Below the pieces are notes generated by a model, which had not been told where the DNA came from, searched no databases, and worked only from the letters and a program-made list of their open reading frames with translations. A stretch of DNA of 29,392 nucleotides from Prolixibacteraceae bacterium UBA1413 (lineage in GTDB: Bacteria > Bacteroidota > Bacteroidia > Bacteroidales > Prolixibacteraceae): positions 46,973 through 76,364 of the forward strand of contig DBPT01000016.1 in NCBI GenBank assembly GCA_002304925.1. Direction: 5' to 3'. Shown piece after piece: positions 16,366 to 24,116 of the stretch. A program made the position numbers and the translations under genes. Position 1 is the first letter of the stretch. Each line of letters starts with the position of its first letter.

Positions 16366-18555
16366 TTAACGGTCTCTGACAAGGAGAATTTTGTGGCGTG
16401 CAGAGAATGCGCCACTACCTACGTTTACGATATAGATTCCCGGTGTATTCCCGCGGAGGTTGATTTCCACATGTCTTCTGCTGATCCGGTTCAGGTAAAA
16501 GGGAACCTGCTGACCGAGCAAATTACAGACGAAGAGCGAGTGTTCATCAATATCATCTTTCGTCAGGATATGGAGGGTTGAAGTGACCACCGTGGGGTAA
16601 AAAAACGCCGGGTCCGGTTCGGGTGTGGAAAAGGTATCCGTATTTTGGTTCCCGATGTTGCAGGCGAGCAACTCCATTGCCAGGTTTCCGTGATATCGGG
16701 ATGGATTGGTACTGTAAAAATCCTGCCAGCTACCGTTCCTTTTAAGGAAAAAACTATTTTCCGGCCCATCGGTCCGGAGGGAGTGGTAAATGGCGACGGT
16801 ATCGCCGGTTCTGATATTTTCTAAGTTAACGGCCACCAGGAAAGTATCCACTGGTTGCACCGCCGAAGCGAATTCCAGGAGATTCATGGCATCGGGAAAG
16901 AAGTTCTTCAGAAAAACAGTATCGGCCACCGTTCGCAATGATATGACTTCCCCCTGAACGTCAAAAATTTTAATTGTCAGGTAGCTGTTGGGATTGTCAT
17001 TTTTTATTTTTCCTATCCCCAGGGAGACTCCGCGAAGGGTTTCTCTTCCCGGAAGGCTGAATTTTTCGGCTACTTCGGTGATCCCCGAATTGTTGGTTCC
17101 GCTCCAGTAACCACTGTTTACTCCGTTGGTGTCCATCATCCTGAGCAGTTCATGATGGTCGCCGTTTCGCATGTGGGTATACGTTCCACAGAGGTTTTCC
17201 CCTTCGTTGAATTGTTTACCGTCGAGGGAGGTCGGATTTGTTTTTGCCGGATCGAGCCAGTATTTCAGTTGTTTTGTTGAATCGGATCTGTAGTTCCAGG
17301 CCATGTCAAAGCGGGCAAAATAGTCATTTACCGGGTTGGCGCAATTGGCGGCACCTCCCGACAGTGTTCCGGTCAGCTGACTGTCGCTGTTGAAGAGAGG
17401 CCCGCCGGAAGATCCGATTTCCGTAGTGCCGGCATCCCATCGCTGAACCTTCCGGAATCCGTTCTTCAGAAAACCGGACTGAAATGATGATATCGCAGGA
17501 GATTGATAATCAATGGCGATTTTTTTGATATCCCCCTGGGGGTGGTGAATGGATGCCATGGTGTCGGGCTGTATGGAACTCCTGTTCCATCCGGCATAGT
17601 AAGGACGGAAGGAGGGGGGCGGTGGCGTTGAAAGTTCCACGAGTGAAAAATCGAGACTATCGAGGGTGGCTTTCAGTTTGCTGCCTGACAGGGAATGGCT
17701 GACATCGCCGTCGAGGGGACCGCAATAGGGACTTTCGTAATTGAAAAGAAACAGGGATCCGTTGGCTTTGAGCGACGTACTGATGCAATGGTTTGCCGTG
17801 AGAACATAGGGCTTTGCATTTTTTGCCGTATTGTTGACCAGGGCTCCCGAACAGAGATCCCTGCCCTGGACCATGATCCGGCAAACGCTGTTCTGCACGG
17901 CCCTCCAGCGGTCAGCGACGGCGCAATTCACATCCTGATTGCACGATTCTGCCATGATGCCCATGGGTCTTCGCTCGTCCACATATTTCAGAATTCCCAG
18001 AAAATCGTGGTTGACAGCCGTGATTACAAAATCGTCAACACTGGTGCCATGTTCCGGAATCTCATATTGAACGGTGAGTTCGTCTCCCGGAAGCGGGGAA
18101 ACAGAAAAAATCCCTGATTCGCTGTTGTTCCGGGCAGTGAAAGCCCCTGAAACAAACTGCTGCCCGGAAGTGAAGAGATACATACGCGCCTGGCCGGGAA
18201 GTGCGAATCTTTCAAAAATCAGGTTGAGGGAGAGGGCTCCTTCCGACCGGATGGTGAATTGCCAGATGTGCCATCCGTCTTCAGAAAGGTTCCAGGAGCC
18301 ATGGGTCGACGGGGAAAATTGAACTTCAAAGGTATGCGCAAAACGAAGGGGCTTTAAACCTCCGGCTTCCTCTTGTATCTGGCGGCTTTGCCACATGAGG
18401 AATTCGTTGCTGACAGCCGGCATGGTCACCACGTCCGCCGTGCCCCGTTTCAAAGGAGCGATCTTCCGCGGAGTTCCTCCTGATGATAATTGCCCGCGTG
18501 CTGTCCCGCAGAACAGAAACCCAAATAGAAGCGTTATGGTAAAAACTCTGTTCAT
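16366..18555 (-). CDS. Secreted trypsin-like serine protease with T9SS C-terminal sorting domain
   Basis: 729 residues. A signal peptide (1-21) is followed by a beta-rich pro/accessory region (about 50-180) and then a chymotrypsin-fold protease with a complete triad: His256 in LTANHC, Asp302 in LDFSLVEL and Ser383 in GSSGGP. The arrangement CSGALVNN...PYVLTANHC resembles lysyl endopeptidase-like S1 enzymes of Bacteroidota and Lysobacter. After a further beta-sandwich-like stretch (about 450-640) the last 78 residues form a type A Por/T9SS sorting domain (FFYPTVVTSTLHI, LFVCNLLGQQV, GIYIVNVGSG, KILLVRD). The enzyme should be moved through T9SS to the surface or medium. It is the first gene of an operon with a chelate ABC importer, which suggests that it frees the imported ligand from host or environmental proteins (inference). 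Confidence 0.92.
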   Translation of the reverse strand: MNRVFTITLLFGFLFCGTARGQLSSGGTPRKIAPLKRGTADVVTMPAVSNEFLMWQSRQIQEEAGGLKPLRFAHTFEVQFSPSTHGSWNLSEDGWHIWQFTIRSEGALSLNLIFERFALPGQARMYLFTSGQQFVSGAFTARNNSESGIFSVSPLPGDELTVQYEIPEHGTSVDDFVITAVNHDFLGILKYVDERRPMGIMAESCNQDVNCAVADRWRAVQNSVCRIMVQGRDLCSGALVNNTAKNAKPYVLTANHCISTSLKANGSLFLFNYESPYCGPLDGDVSHSLSGSKLKATLDSLDFSLVELSTPPPPSFRPYYAGWNRSSIQPDTMASIHHPQGDIKKIAIDYQSPAISSFQSGFLKNGFRKVQRWDAGTTEIGSSGGPLFNSDSQLTGTLSGGAANCANPVNDYFARFDMAWNYRSDSTKQLKYWLDPAKTNPTSLDGKQFNEGENLCGTYTHMRNGDHHELLRMMDTNGVNSGYWSGTNNSGITEVAEKFSLPGRETLRGVSLGIGKIKNDNPNSYLTIKIFDVQGEVISLRTVADTVFLKNFFPDAMNLLEFASAVQPVDTFLVAVNLENIRTGDTVAIYHSLRTDGPENSFFLKRNGSWQDFYSTNPSRYHGNLAMELLACNIGNQNTDTFSTPEPDPAFFYPTVVTSTLHILTKDDIDEHSLFVCNLLGQQVPFYLNRISRRHVEINLRGNTPGIYIVNVGSGAFSARHKILLVRDR

Positions 18556-18571
18556 GTTATTCTTTGCAGGT

Positions 18572-18579
18572 CAAATGTA
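18572..18579 (-). promoter_or_regulatory. Likely -7 promoter element of the protease-ABC importer operon
   Basis: The minus strand reads TACATTTG, a full match to the Bacteroidota TAnnTTTG -7 motif, 16 bases before the protease ATG. The leader would be only about 10 bases. The -33 element is not clear. Confidence 0.45.
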
Positions 18580-18680
18580 AGATTTTTCAGGAAAACTTGC
18601 TATCAGTTTTTCATCCTGGGGAAGTACTGGGCGTGAAACTCACCTGCTTTTGTTCTTCAATTCCCGGGCCGGGAATCTGA

Positions 18681-18708
18681 AAAATAAACGGGGCCGTCAG
18701 CCCCGTTT
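18681..18708 (-). terminator. Rho-independent terminator after the RRM protein gene
   Basis: A perfect 9-bp stem AAACGGGGC/GCCCCGTTT (18686-18694 and 18700-18708) with loop CGTCA is followed on the minus strand by ATTTTT. It lies 65 bases beyond the RRM protein stop. A second hairpin (ATTCCCG/CGGGAAT, 18660-18676) lies just downstream, and a weaker one (TACCCT/AGGGTA, 18745-18761) lies between the stop and the terminator. Confidence 0.8.
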
Positions 18709-18773
18709 ACATCCGGCTCGTTATGCCGGATTATTAGTCAGATGTACCCTGAACCAGGGTAACAGATCACTCA

Positions 18774-19187
18774 TTAGTATTTGTTGTAACCGCCACGGTC
18801 CCCGCCACGGTCCCCGCCACGGTCCCCACCCCGGTTACCACCGTAACCGCCACGATTGCCACTATAACCGCCACGGTTGCCACCATAACCGCCACGGTTG
18901 CCACCACGGTCACCACCACCGTAAGGCTTCCTCTCCGGGCGGTCTTCGCGTGGTTTGGCCACTGATACATTGATGGTTTTTCCATCATATTCCGCTTGAT
19001 TCAGCTCCTCGATAGCCCTGTGGCCATCTTCATCATTTGTCATTTCCACAAAACCGAAACCTCTCGATTTTCCTGAAAACTTGTCGGTGATAACCTTCGC
19101 TGAAGAAACTTCGCCGTATTCTTCAAACAACTCTCTTAAATCGCTGTCATTGACATCGAAACTTAAGTTTGAAATGTAAATGTTCAT
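18774..19187 (-). CDS. RRM-domain RNA-binding protein with RGG-rich tail
   Basis: 137 residues. Residues 1-80 are a single RNA recognition motif with RNP2 IYISNL (3-8) and RNP1 SRGFGFVEM (about 45-53). The tail from about 85 onward is GGNRGGY/GGDRGG repeats, an RGG-box-like disordered region ending in NKY. Such small RRM proteins are abundant in Bacteroidota and cyanobacteria and act as RNA chaperones or post-transcriptional regulators, often cold-induced. The tail is encoded by repeated DNA, including three perfect copies of a 12-base unit at 18791-18826, so its length may vary between strains. The gene is monocistronic, with a long A+T-rich leader region and its own terminator. Confidence 0.95.
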   Translation of the reverse strand: MNIYISNLSFDVNDSDLRELFEEYGEVSSAKVITDKFSGKSRGFGFVEMTNDEDGHRAIEELNQAEYDGKTINVSVAKPREDRPERKPYGGGDRGGNRGGYGGNRGGYSGNRGGYGGNRGGDRGGDRGGDRGGYNKY

Positions 19188-19271
19188 TTAAATAAATAAA
19201 TTGATAATTAATTAGTGGTGATGAGGTTGATAACAGTTAGGCCGGATAAAACTTTTCAAACGGTGAAGCTG

Positions 19272-19301
19272 TGAAAGTAAAATGTGACATGCTGCTGTCA
19301 A
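19272..19301 (-). promoter_or_regulatory. Tentative promoter for the RRM protein gene
   Basis: The minus strand shows TTG (19301-19299), 19 bases, then TACTTTCA (19279-19272), a partial match to the -33 TTG / -7 TAnnTTTG pair. This would give a leader of roughly 75-80 bases, a plausible length for an RNA-chaperone mRNA with leader control. Weak evidence only. Confidence 0.3.
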
Positions 19302-19436
19302 TACTCAAATCAGGTGCAATGATAGTTATTTTATTTCAATGTCGGTTAAAATCACGTTTTTTTTTTAATTTAAACGCCTGACTTTAAATGAAGAGGGGAA
19401 AGGGGGGATCATTAATTTAAATTATACTTCCGACAG

Positions 19437-20825
19437 ATGATAGAACTGCCGCGCCACTTTGCGGAGAGGATGAAAATAAGTCTGGGGGATGGTTACCGGG
19501 ATTTCGAAATTTCGTTGGGTGCAGTGCCTCCCGTTTCAGTCCGGCTGAACCCGGAAAAGTGGAATGGAGCTGTTCCTGCGGAACGGGTTCCCTGGTGTTC
19601 TTTGGGGTATTACCTCTCTGAAAGGCCTTTGTTCACTGCCGATCCGTGGTTTCACGGCGGCGCCTATTATGTCCAGGAGCCTGCCTCCATGTTCCTGGAG
19701 CATGCTTTCAGGTCTCTGAAGCTTCCTTCCCGGGCGTTGGTTCTCGACTTATGCGGCGCCCCGGGCGGGAAAACCACCCATCTGCTCTCCCTTCTGAGGC
19801 CGGGAGACCTGCTGGTTTCCAATGAGGTGATCCGCAACAGGGCTGCCATCCTGGTCGAAAACTGCGTGAAATGGGGCTTCCCCAACATGGTGGTGACAAA
19901 CAACGATCCGGCGGATTTCGGAAAGGTGAAAGAACTCTTCGACCTGATCATCACAGATGCTCCCTGCTCGGGAGAGGGATTGTTCCGTAAAGATGCCGCT
20001 TCACTCCGGGAGTGGTCTCCTGAAAATGCAGCCCTGTGCGCAGCCCGGCAGAAAAGAATTCTCGCGGAAGCATGGAAATGCCTGAAACCGGGAGGAACCC
20101 TGATCTATAGCACTTGCACCTGGAACCCGGAGGAAAATGAAAAAAACATGGAGTGGCTGGTGACAGAATCCGAAGCCGTTTCCGTAGAACTGAAACCTGA
20201 ACCTGCCTGGAATATTCACACCCTCAGGTACAGGAATATTACCGGTTATCAGTTTCTCCCCCACAAAGCCCCTGGCGAAGGATTTTTTCTTGCGGTGGTC
20301 CGTAAGCCGGGAATGCCGGGACCGACATCCTTCCCGGGACTTCCCCTGAAACAGTTGCTTCCCGTTCGGAAATCAGCAGCTGCCTCCTTTGCCCATTGGA
20401 TTCAACCCGGTTTGCCGTGGACTTTTCTCGCTAGGGGAAACGAGATTTTTCTATTTCCGGAACCCTGGCTCCCTGCACTCTCCCTTTTTGAAAAACAGCT
20501 TCGCATACTTCAGCCGGGAACAACTGTTGCGACAGCTGTCAATGATCAGTTTAATCCTCATCCTGCGCTGGCCCATTCCCTTTTCCTGAAGCGGGATGCA
20601 TTTCCCTGTGTCATGCCCGAACTGGCCGATGCCATTCGTTTTTTGCATCGGGAGGGGATTCCGGCTGGTCAGGCGGGAAAAGGGTGGGTGTTGGTGACTT
20701 ACCGGGATGTTCCCCTCGGTTGGTTGAAAAATCTGGAACACCGTACAAACAACTATTTCCCCCCTGATCGGCGGATCAGAATGGCAATCAAGGATGTGCC
20801 GATTCCCTGGCATGAGCGATTCTGA
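19437..20825 (+). CDS. RsmF-like rRNA cytosine-C5 methyltransferase (NOL1/NOP2/Sun family)
   Basis: 462 residues. An N-terminal RNA-binding part (1-95, with VSVRLNPEK and YVQEPASMF) leads into a Rossmann methyltransferase. SAM-binding motif I is VLDLCGAPGGKTTHL at 102-116. The two catalytic cysteines are present: Cys177 in DAPCSGEG (motif IV) and Cys227 in STCTWNPEENE (motif VI). The C-terminal 160 residues match the extra domains of RsmF (first C-terminal domain plus PUA-like end with GWVLVTYRDVPLGWLKN), which favours 16S rRNA m5C modification over the RsmB type. The exact target base is not certain. The gene is followed 209 bases later by the DnaE-type polymerase on the same strand. Confidence 0.92.
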   Translation: MIELPRHFAERMKISLGDGYRDFEISLGAVPPVSVRLNPEKWNGAVPAERVPWCSLGYYLSERPLFTADPWFHGGAYYVQEPASMFLEHAFRSLKLPSRALVLDLCGAPGGKTTHLLSLLRPGDLLVSNEVIRNRAAILVENCVKWGFPNMVVTNNDPADFGKVKELFDLIITDAPCSGEGLFRKDAASLREWSPENAALCAARQKRILAEAWKCLKPGGTLIYSTCTWNPEENEKNMEWLVTESEAVSVELKPEPAWNIHTLRYRNITGYQFLPHKAPGEGFFLAVVRKPGMPGPTSFPGLPLKQLLPVRKSAAASFAHWIQPGLPWTFLARGNEIFLFPEPWLPALSLFEKQLRILQPGTTVATAVNDQFNPHPALAHSLFLKRDAFPCVMPELADAIRFLHREGIPAGQAGKGWVLVTYRDVPLGWLKNLEHRTNNYFPPDRRIRMAIKDVPIPWHERF

Positions 20826-20950
20826 CAGGTTGAGGTTGTCACCTGCGCCATCTACCTTCGTAAACCTTCGGTGGTCATAGAGGCTTAGGGCTGCGGTCGA
20901 CAAATTCGCCTCCGTCCGACGAAACTGGTGCCGGAAGAAGGTTAAGATCA
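20826..20950. repeat. Diverged copy of the intergenic GAGGTT/CTTCGG repeat
   Basis: After the methyltransferase stop the bases carry aggttgaggtt, AACCTTCGGTGG and GAAGAAGGTTAAGA (20934-20947). The last matches GAAGAAGGTTGAGA at 13042-13055 with one difference. This looks like a more decayed member of the repeat at 12942-13059. No open reading frame or RNA gene is evident here. Confidence 0.4.
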
Positions 20951-20993
20951 GTGGCCGAAAATTCTCATCTTTATTATTTTCTTATTTAAAAAT

Positions 20994-21008
20994 GATTATA
21001 TTATAATC
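20994..21008. promoter_or_regulatory. Perfect 15-base palindrome upstream of the polymerase gene
   Basis: GATTATA-T-TATAATC is a perfect inverted repeat ending 26 bases before the ATG at 21035, inside an A+T-rich stretch where the promoter should lie. Its position suits a repressor operator. A second, shorter inverted pair (TAATC...GATTA) follows at 21004-21021. No regulator is identified. Confidence 0.4.
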
Positions 21009-21034
21009 GTAGATATGATTAAGATATAGTCAAA

Positions 21035-23974
21035 ATGTATTTAAACTGTCACAGTTATTTCAGTTTATGCTATGGTACGCTTTCCGTGGAGCGGTTGGTG
21101 GAGGAGGCTGTCCGGAAGGGGGTGCGGGCCATGGCGCTGACCGACATCAACAATTCGACGGGGATTCTGGATTTCGTAAAGGTGTCAGCCGGAGCGGGGA
21201 TCAAGCCCCTTGCCGGGATTGAGTTCAGGAACGGGCAACAAATGCTCTACACCGGAATTGCGCGGAACAACGAAGGTTTTTATGAGCTGAACGATTTTTT
21301 AAGCCGCCACCTTATTGAAAAAAAGCCGTTTCAGGACATGCCTCCTTTTTTGCCCAATGCCTGGTTTATCTTTCCTTTTGGAAGCCGTAAACTTGAACAA
21401 TTCAGTGAGAACGAGTTTCTGGGGGTGCGGATGACTGATCTTAACCGGCTCAGGATTCTTCACCACCGCAACGATTACCGGAAGATGGTTGTCTGGGCTC
21501 CGGTCACTTTCGGCTCGCATGATGATTACCTGCTCCATCGCCATTTGCGTGCAATCGATCAGAATATTTTACTGAGTAAACTTACCCGTACCATGCTGGC
21601 CTCGAGTGACGAGCATTTCCTTTCTGAACCGAAGTTGACCGAATGGTATGCCGACTTTCCTGAATTGCTTCAAAATGCCCGGCAGATTCTTGATCAGGGG
21701 AGTATCAGCTTTGAATATGGTTCTGTCAAGAATAAGCAGACTTTTACCGGGAGCAGGTATGACGACAAGGTACTGCTTGAAAAACTTGCCCTTGACGGCT
21801 GGAAATACCGTTACGGCAATAACGGGGATGCCCTGGAGCGTGTGCGCCATGAACTGGAGATCATTGACAGGCTGGGTTTTTCCTCTTATTTCTTGATCAC
21901 CTGGGATATTATCCGTTATTCGATGGGTCGCGGATTTTACCATGTGGGTCGCGGCAGCGGCGCCAACAGCGTGGTGGCCTACTGTCTGCGGATCACCGAT
22001 GTCGATCCCATCGAACTCAACCTCTATTTTGAGAGGTTCATCAATCCGAAGCGCTCTTCTCCCCCCGATTTCGACATCGATTTTTCATGGAGGGAACGGG
22101 ATGAGGTTCAGGATTATATTTTCAAACGATATGGTTTAAAGTACACGGCATTGTTGGGAACAATCACCACGTTTCAGGGAAGGTCGACCCTGCGGGAATT
22201 GGGCAAGGTCTATGGGCTGCCCAAAAATGAAATTGACATGCTGGTAAATGAGCCGGAAAACAACCTCAACGAGAGTGACCTCACCCGTAGGATATTCCAT
22301 ATCGGCTCCCTGATGGAAAATTTTCCCAACAACCGGAGTATTCATGCCGGAGGGATCCTGATCTCGGAGAAACCTGTCAATTATTATACGGCATTGGATA
22401 TGCCCCCCAAGGGGTTTCAGACTACCCAGTGGGACATGTACGTGGCCGAATCGATCGGATTTGAAAAAATTGATATTCTCAGCCAGAGGGGGATAGGGCA
22501 TATCCGTGAAAGCGTGGAGATCATCCGTAAAAACCGGAAACTGGAGATTGACATTCACCGCATCCAGGATTTCAAAACCGATGAACAGGTGAAAAAGCAG
22601 CTCAAATCGGGAGAGACCATCGGCTGCTTCTACATCGAGAGTCCGGCCATGCGCGGATTACTCAAAAAGCTTCGTTGCGACGACTACATCGCCCTGGTGG
22701 CCGCCAGTTCGATTATCCGTCCGGGAGTGGCCAAAAGCGGCATGATGCGGGAGTATATCCGGCGGTTTCACGACCGGGAATCGATCAATTATCTTCACCC
22801 GGTGATGAAAGAGCAGTTGGAGGAGACCTTCGGTGTGATGGTGTACCAGGAAGATGTGCTGAAGGTATGCCACCATTTCGCCGGTCTCGACCTGGCCGAT
22901 GCCGATGTTCTGCGCAGGGCGATGAGCGGTAAATACCGGTCGAGAGTTGAATTCCAGAAGATTGTGGAGAAATTTCATGAGAACTGCAATCGCAAAGGAT
23001 ATCCTGCAGAACTTACCTCGGAGGTGTGGCGCCAGATCGAGAGTTTTGCCGGGTATTCCTTTTCGAAAGCTCATTCGGCCTCCTATGCCGTGGAGAGCTT
23101 TCAGAGCTTATACCTGAAATCGCGCTTCCCTCTGGAATTCATGGTAGCGGTAATCAACAACTTCGGGGGGTTTTACCAGACCTGGGTGTATGTGAATGAA
23201 GCCCGTCGCTGCGGTGCCACGATTGAACTGCCCTGTGTGAACCATAGCGACCGGCTGACAACTATTGAGGGGAAAAATGTCTATCTGGGATTGGCATTGC
23301 TGAGCGGCCTGGAGGAGAAGACATCGGGAATGATCGTTGACGAACGGTGCCGTTTTGGTGAATTCCACTCTCTGGATGATTTTGTGAGCCGGGTACCCCT
23401 GACCAAAGAACAGATCACCCTGCTGATCCGCATCGGGGCTTTGCGTTTCACCGGCAAACCGAAAGCCTGTCTTTTGTGGGAAGTTCATATGTTGCTCACA
23501 AAAAGGCGGACTTTGCAGGTGCAACATCAGTTGTTCACACAGGCGCGGAAGAGTTTCGAGCTTCCTCCTTTTGAGGAGGAACCCCTTGAGGCCGTCTACG
23601 ATGAACTGGAATTGCTGGGATTTCCGGTGACGATGACCTTTTTCGACATGCTGCAAACCACCTGGCGAAATCCTGTCCATGCCGGCACCCTGTCGGATTA
23701 TGACGGGGGAACCATCAAATTGCTGGGTTTGCTGGTCACCATTAAATATGTGCGGACTTCGCGGGCGGAAATCATGCATTTCGGCTGCTTCCTCGACCAG
23801 TACGGGGAATTTTTCGATACGGTCCATTTTCCTGATTCTCTGCGGGATTATCCCTTCAAGGGGATGGGGGTCTATCTGTTGCTGGGGAAGGTGACCACGG
23901 AATTCGGCCATCCCACCCTGGAAGTCCGTAAGATGGCGAAGATGCCGCTCCGGGGGGATCCCCGGGAGAAGTGA
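21035..23974 (+). CDS. dnaE: DNA polymerase III alpha subunit, short second form (DnaE2/ImuC-like)
   Basis: 979 residues, shorter than replicative DnaE1 (about 1150-1250). The polymerase core is intact: PDFDIDF gives Asp347 and Asp349, the third acidic residue is Asp480 in FEKIDIL, and the finger motifs VYQEDVLKVCHHFAG and SFAGYSFSKAHSASYAVESF are present. The N-terminal PHP domain is altered: the usual HxHS is NCHS (Asn4-Cys5-His6) and the usual TDHxN is TDINN (Ile38), so metal binding and proofreading are unlikely. The C-terminus is reduced, with an OB-like end (IKLLGLLVTIKYVRT). Such enzymes in Bacteroidota resemble DnaE2/ImuC error-prone polymerases used in damage tolerance. No imuB or imuA is adjacent. 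A palindrome lies upstream. Confidence 0.92.
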   Translation: MYLNCHSYFSLCYGTLSVERLVEEAVRKGVRAMALTDINNSTGILDFVKVSAGAGIKPLAGIEFRNGQQMLYTGIARNNEGFYELNDFLSRHLIEKKPFQDMPPFLPNAWFIFPFGSRKLEQFSENEFLGVRMTDLNRLRILHHRNDYRKMVVWAPVTFGSHDDYLLHRHLRAIDQNILLSKLTRTMLASSDEHFLSEPKLTEWYADFPELLQNARQILDQGSISFEYGSVKNKQTFTGSRYDDKVLLEKLALDGWKYRYGNNGDALERVRHELEIIDRLGFSSYFLITWDIIRYSMGRGFYHVGRGSGANSVVAYCLRITDVDPIELNLYFERFINPKRSSPPDFDIDFSWRERDEVQDYIFKRYGLKYTALLGTITTFQGRSTLRELGKVYGLPKNEIDMLVNEPENNLNESDLTRRIFHIGSLMENFPNNRSIHAGGILISEKPVNYYTALDMPPKGFQTTQWDMYVAESIGFEKIDILSQRGIGHIRESVEIIRKNRKLEIDIHRIQDFKTDEQVKKQLKSGETIGCFYIESPAMRGLLKKLRCDDYIALVAASSIIRPGVAKSGMMREYIRRFHDRESINYLHPVMKEQLEETFGVMVYQEDVLKVCHHFAGLDLADADVLRRAMSGKYRSRVEFQKIVEKFHENCNRKGYPAELTSEVWRQIESFAGYSFSKAHSASYAVESFQSLYLKSRFPLEFMVAVINNFGGFYQTWVYVNEARRCGATIELPCVNHSDRLTTIEGKNVYLGLALLSGLEEKTSGMIVDERCRFGEFHSLDDFVSRVPLTKEQITLLIRIGALRFTGKPKACLLWEVHMLLTKRRTLQVQHQLFTQARKSFELPPFEEEPLEAVYDELELLGFPVTMTFFDMLQTTWRNPVHAGTLSDYDGGTIKLLGLLVTIKYVRTSRAEIMHFGCFLDQYGEFFDTVHFPDSLRDYPFKGMGVYLLLGKVTTEFGHPTLEVRKMAKMPLRGDPREK

Positions 23975-24116
23975 TCCGGCGGTGACCCCAGGGCGAATGG
24001 CGGCGTTAACACCTGTACCCGTGAATCCCGGAGGGGAATGCCGGGGGAGCGTGCAACAGGGGCCGTAAACGGGTGACATCAAAAAGCCTGCTGAGGATAT
24101 GGGGAAAGAAAGGATA

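Noticed and set aside
22658..23074. Long minus-strand frames opposite the polymerase gene (also 23108-24136)
   Set aside because: Antisense shadows of the DnaE-type gene with His/Gln-rich composition and no recognisable domain.
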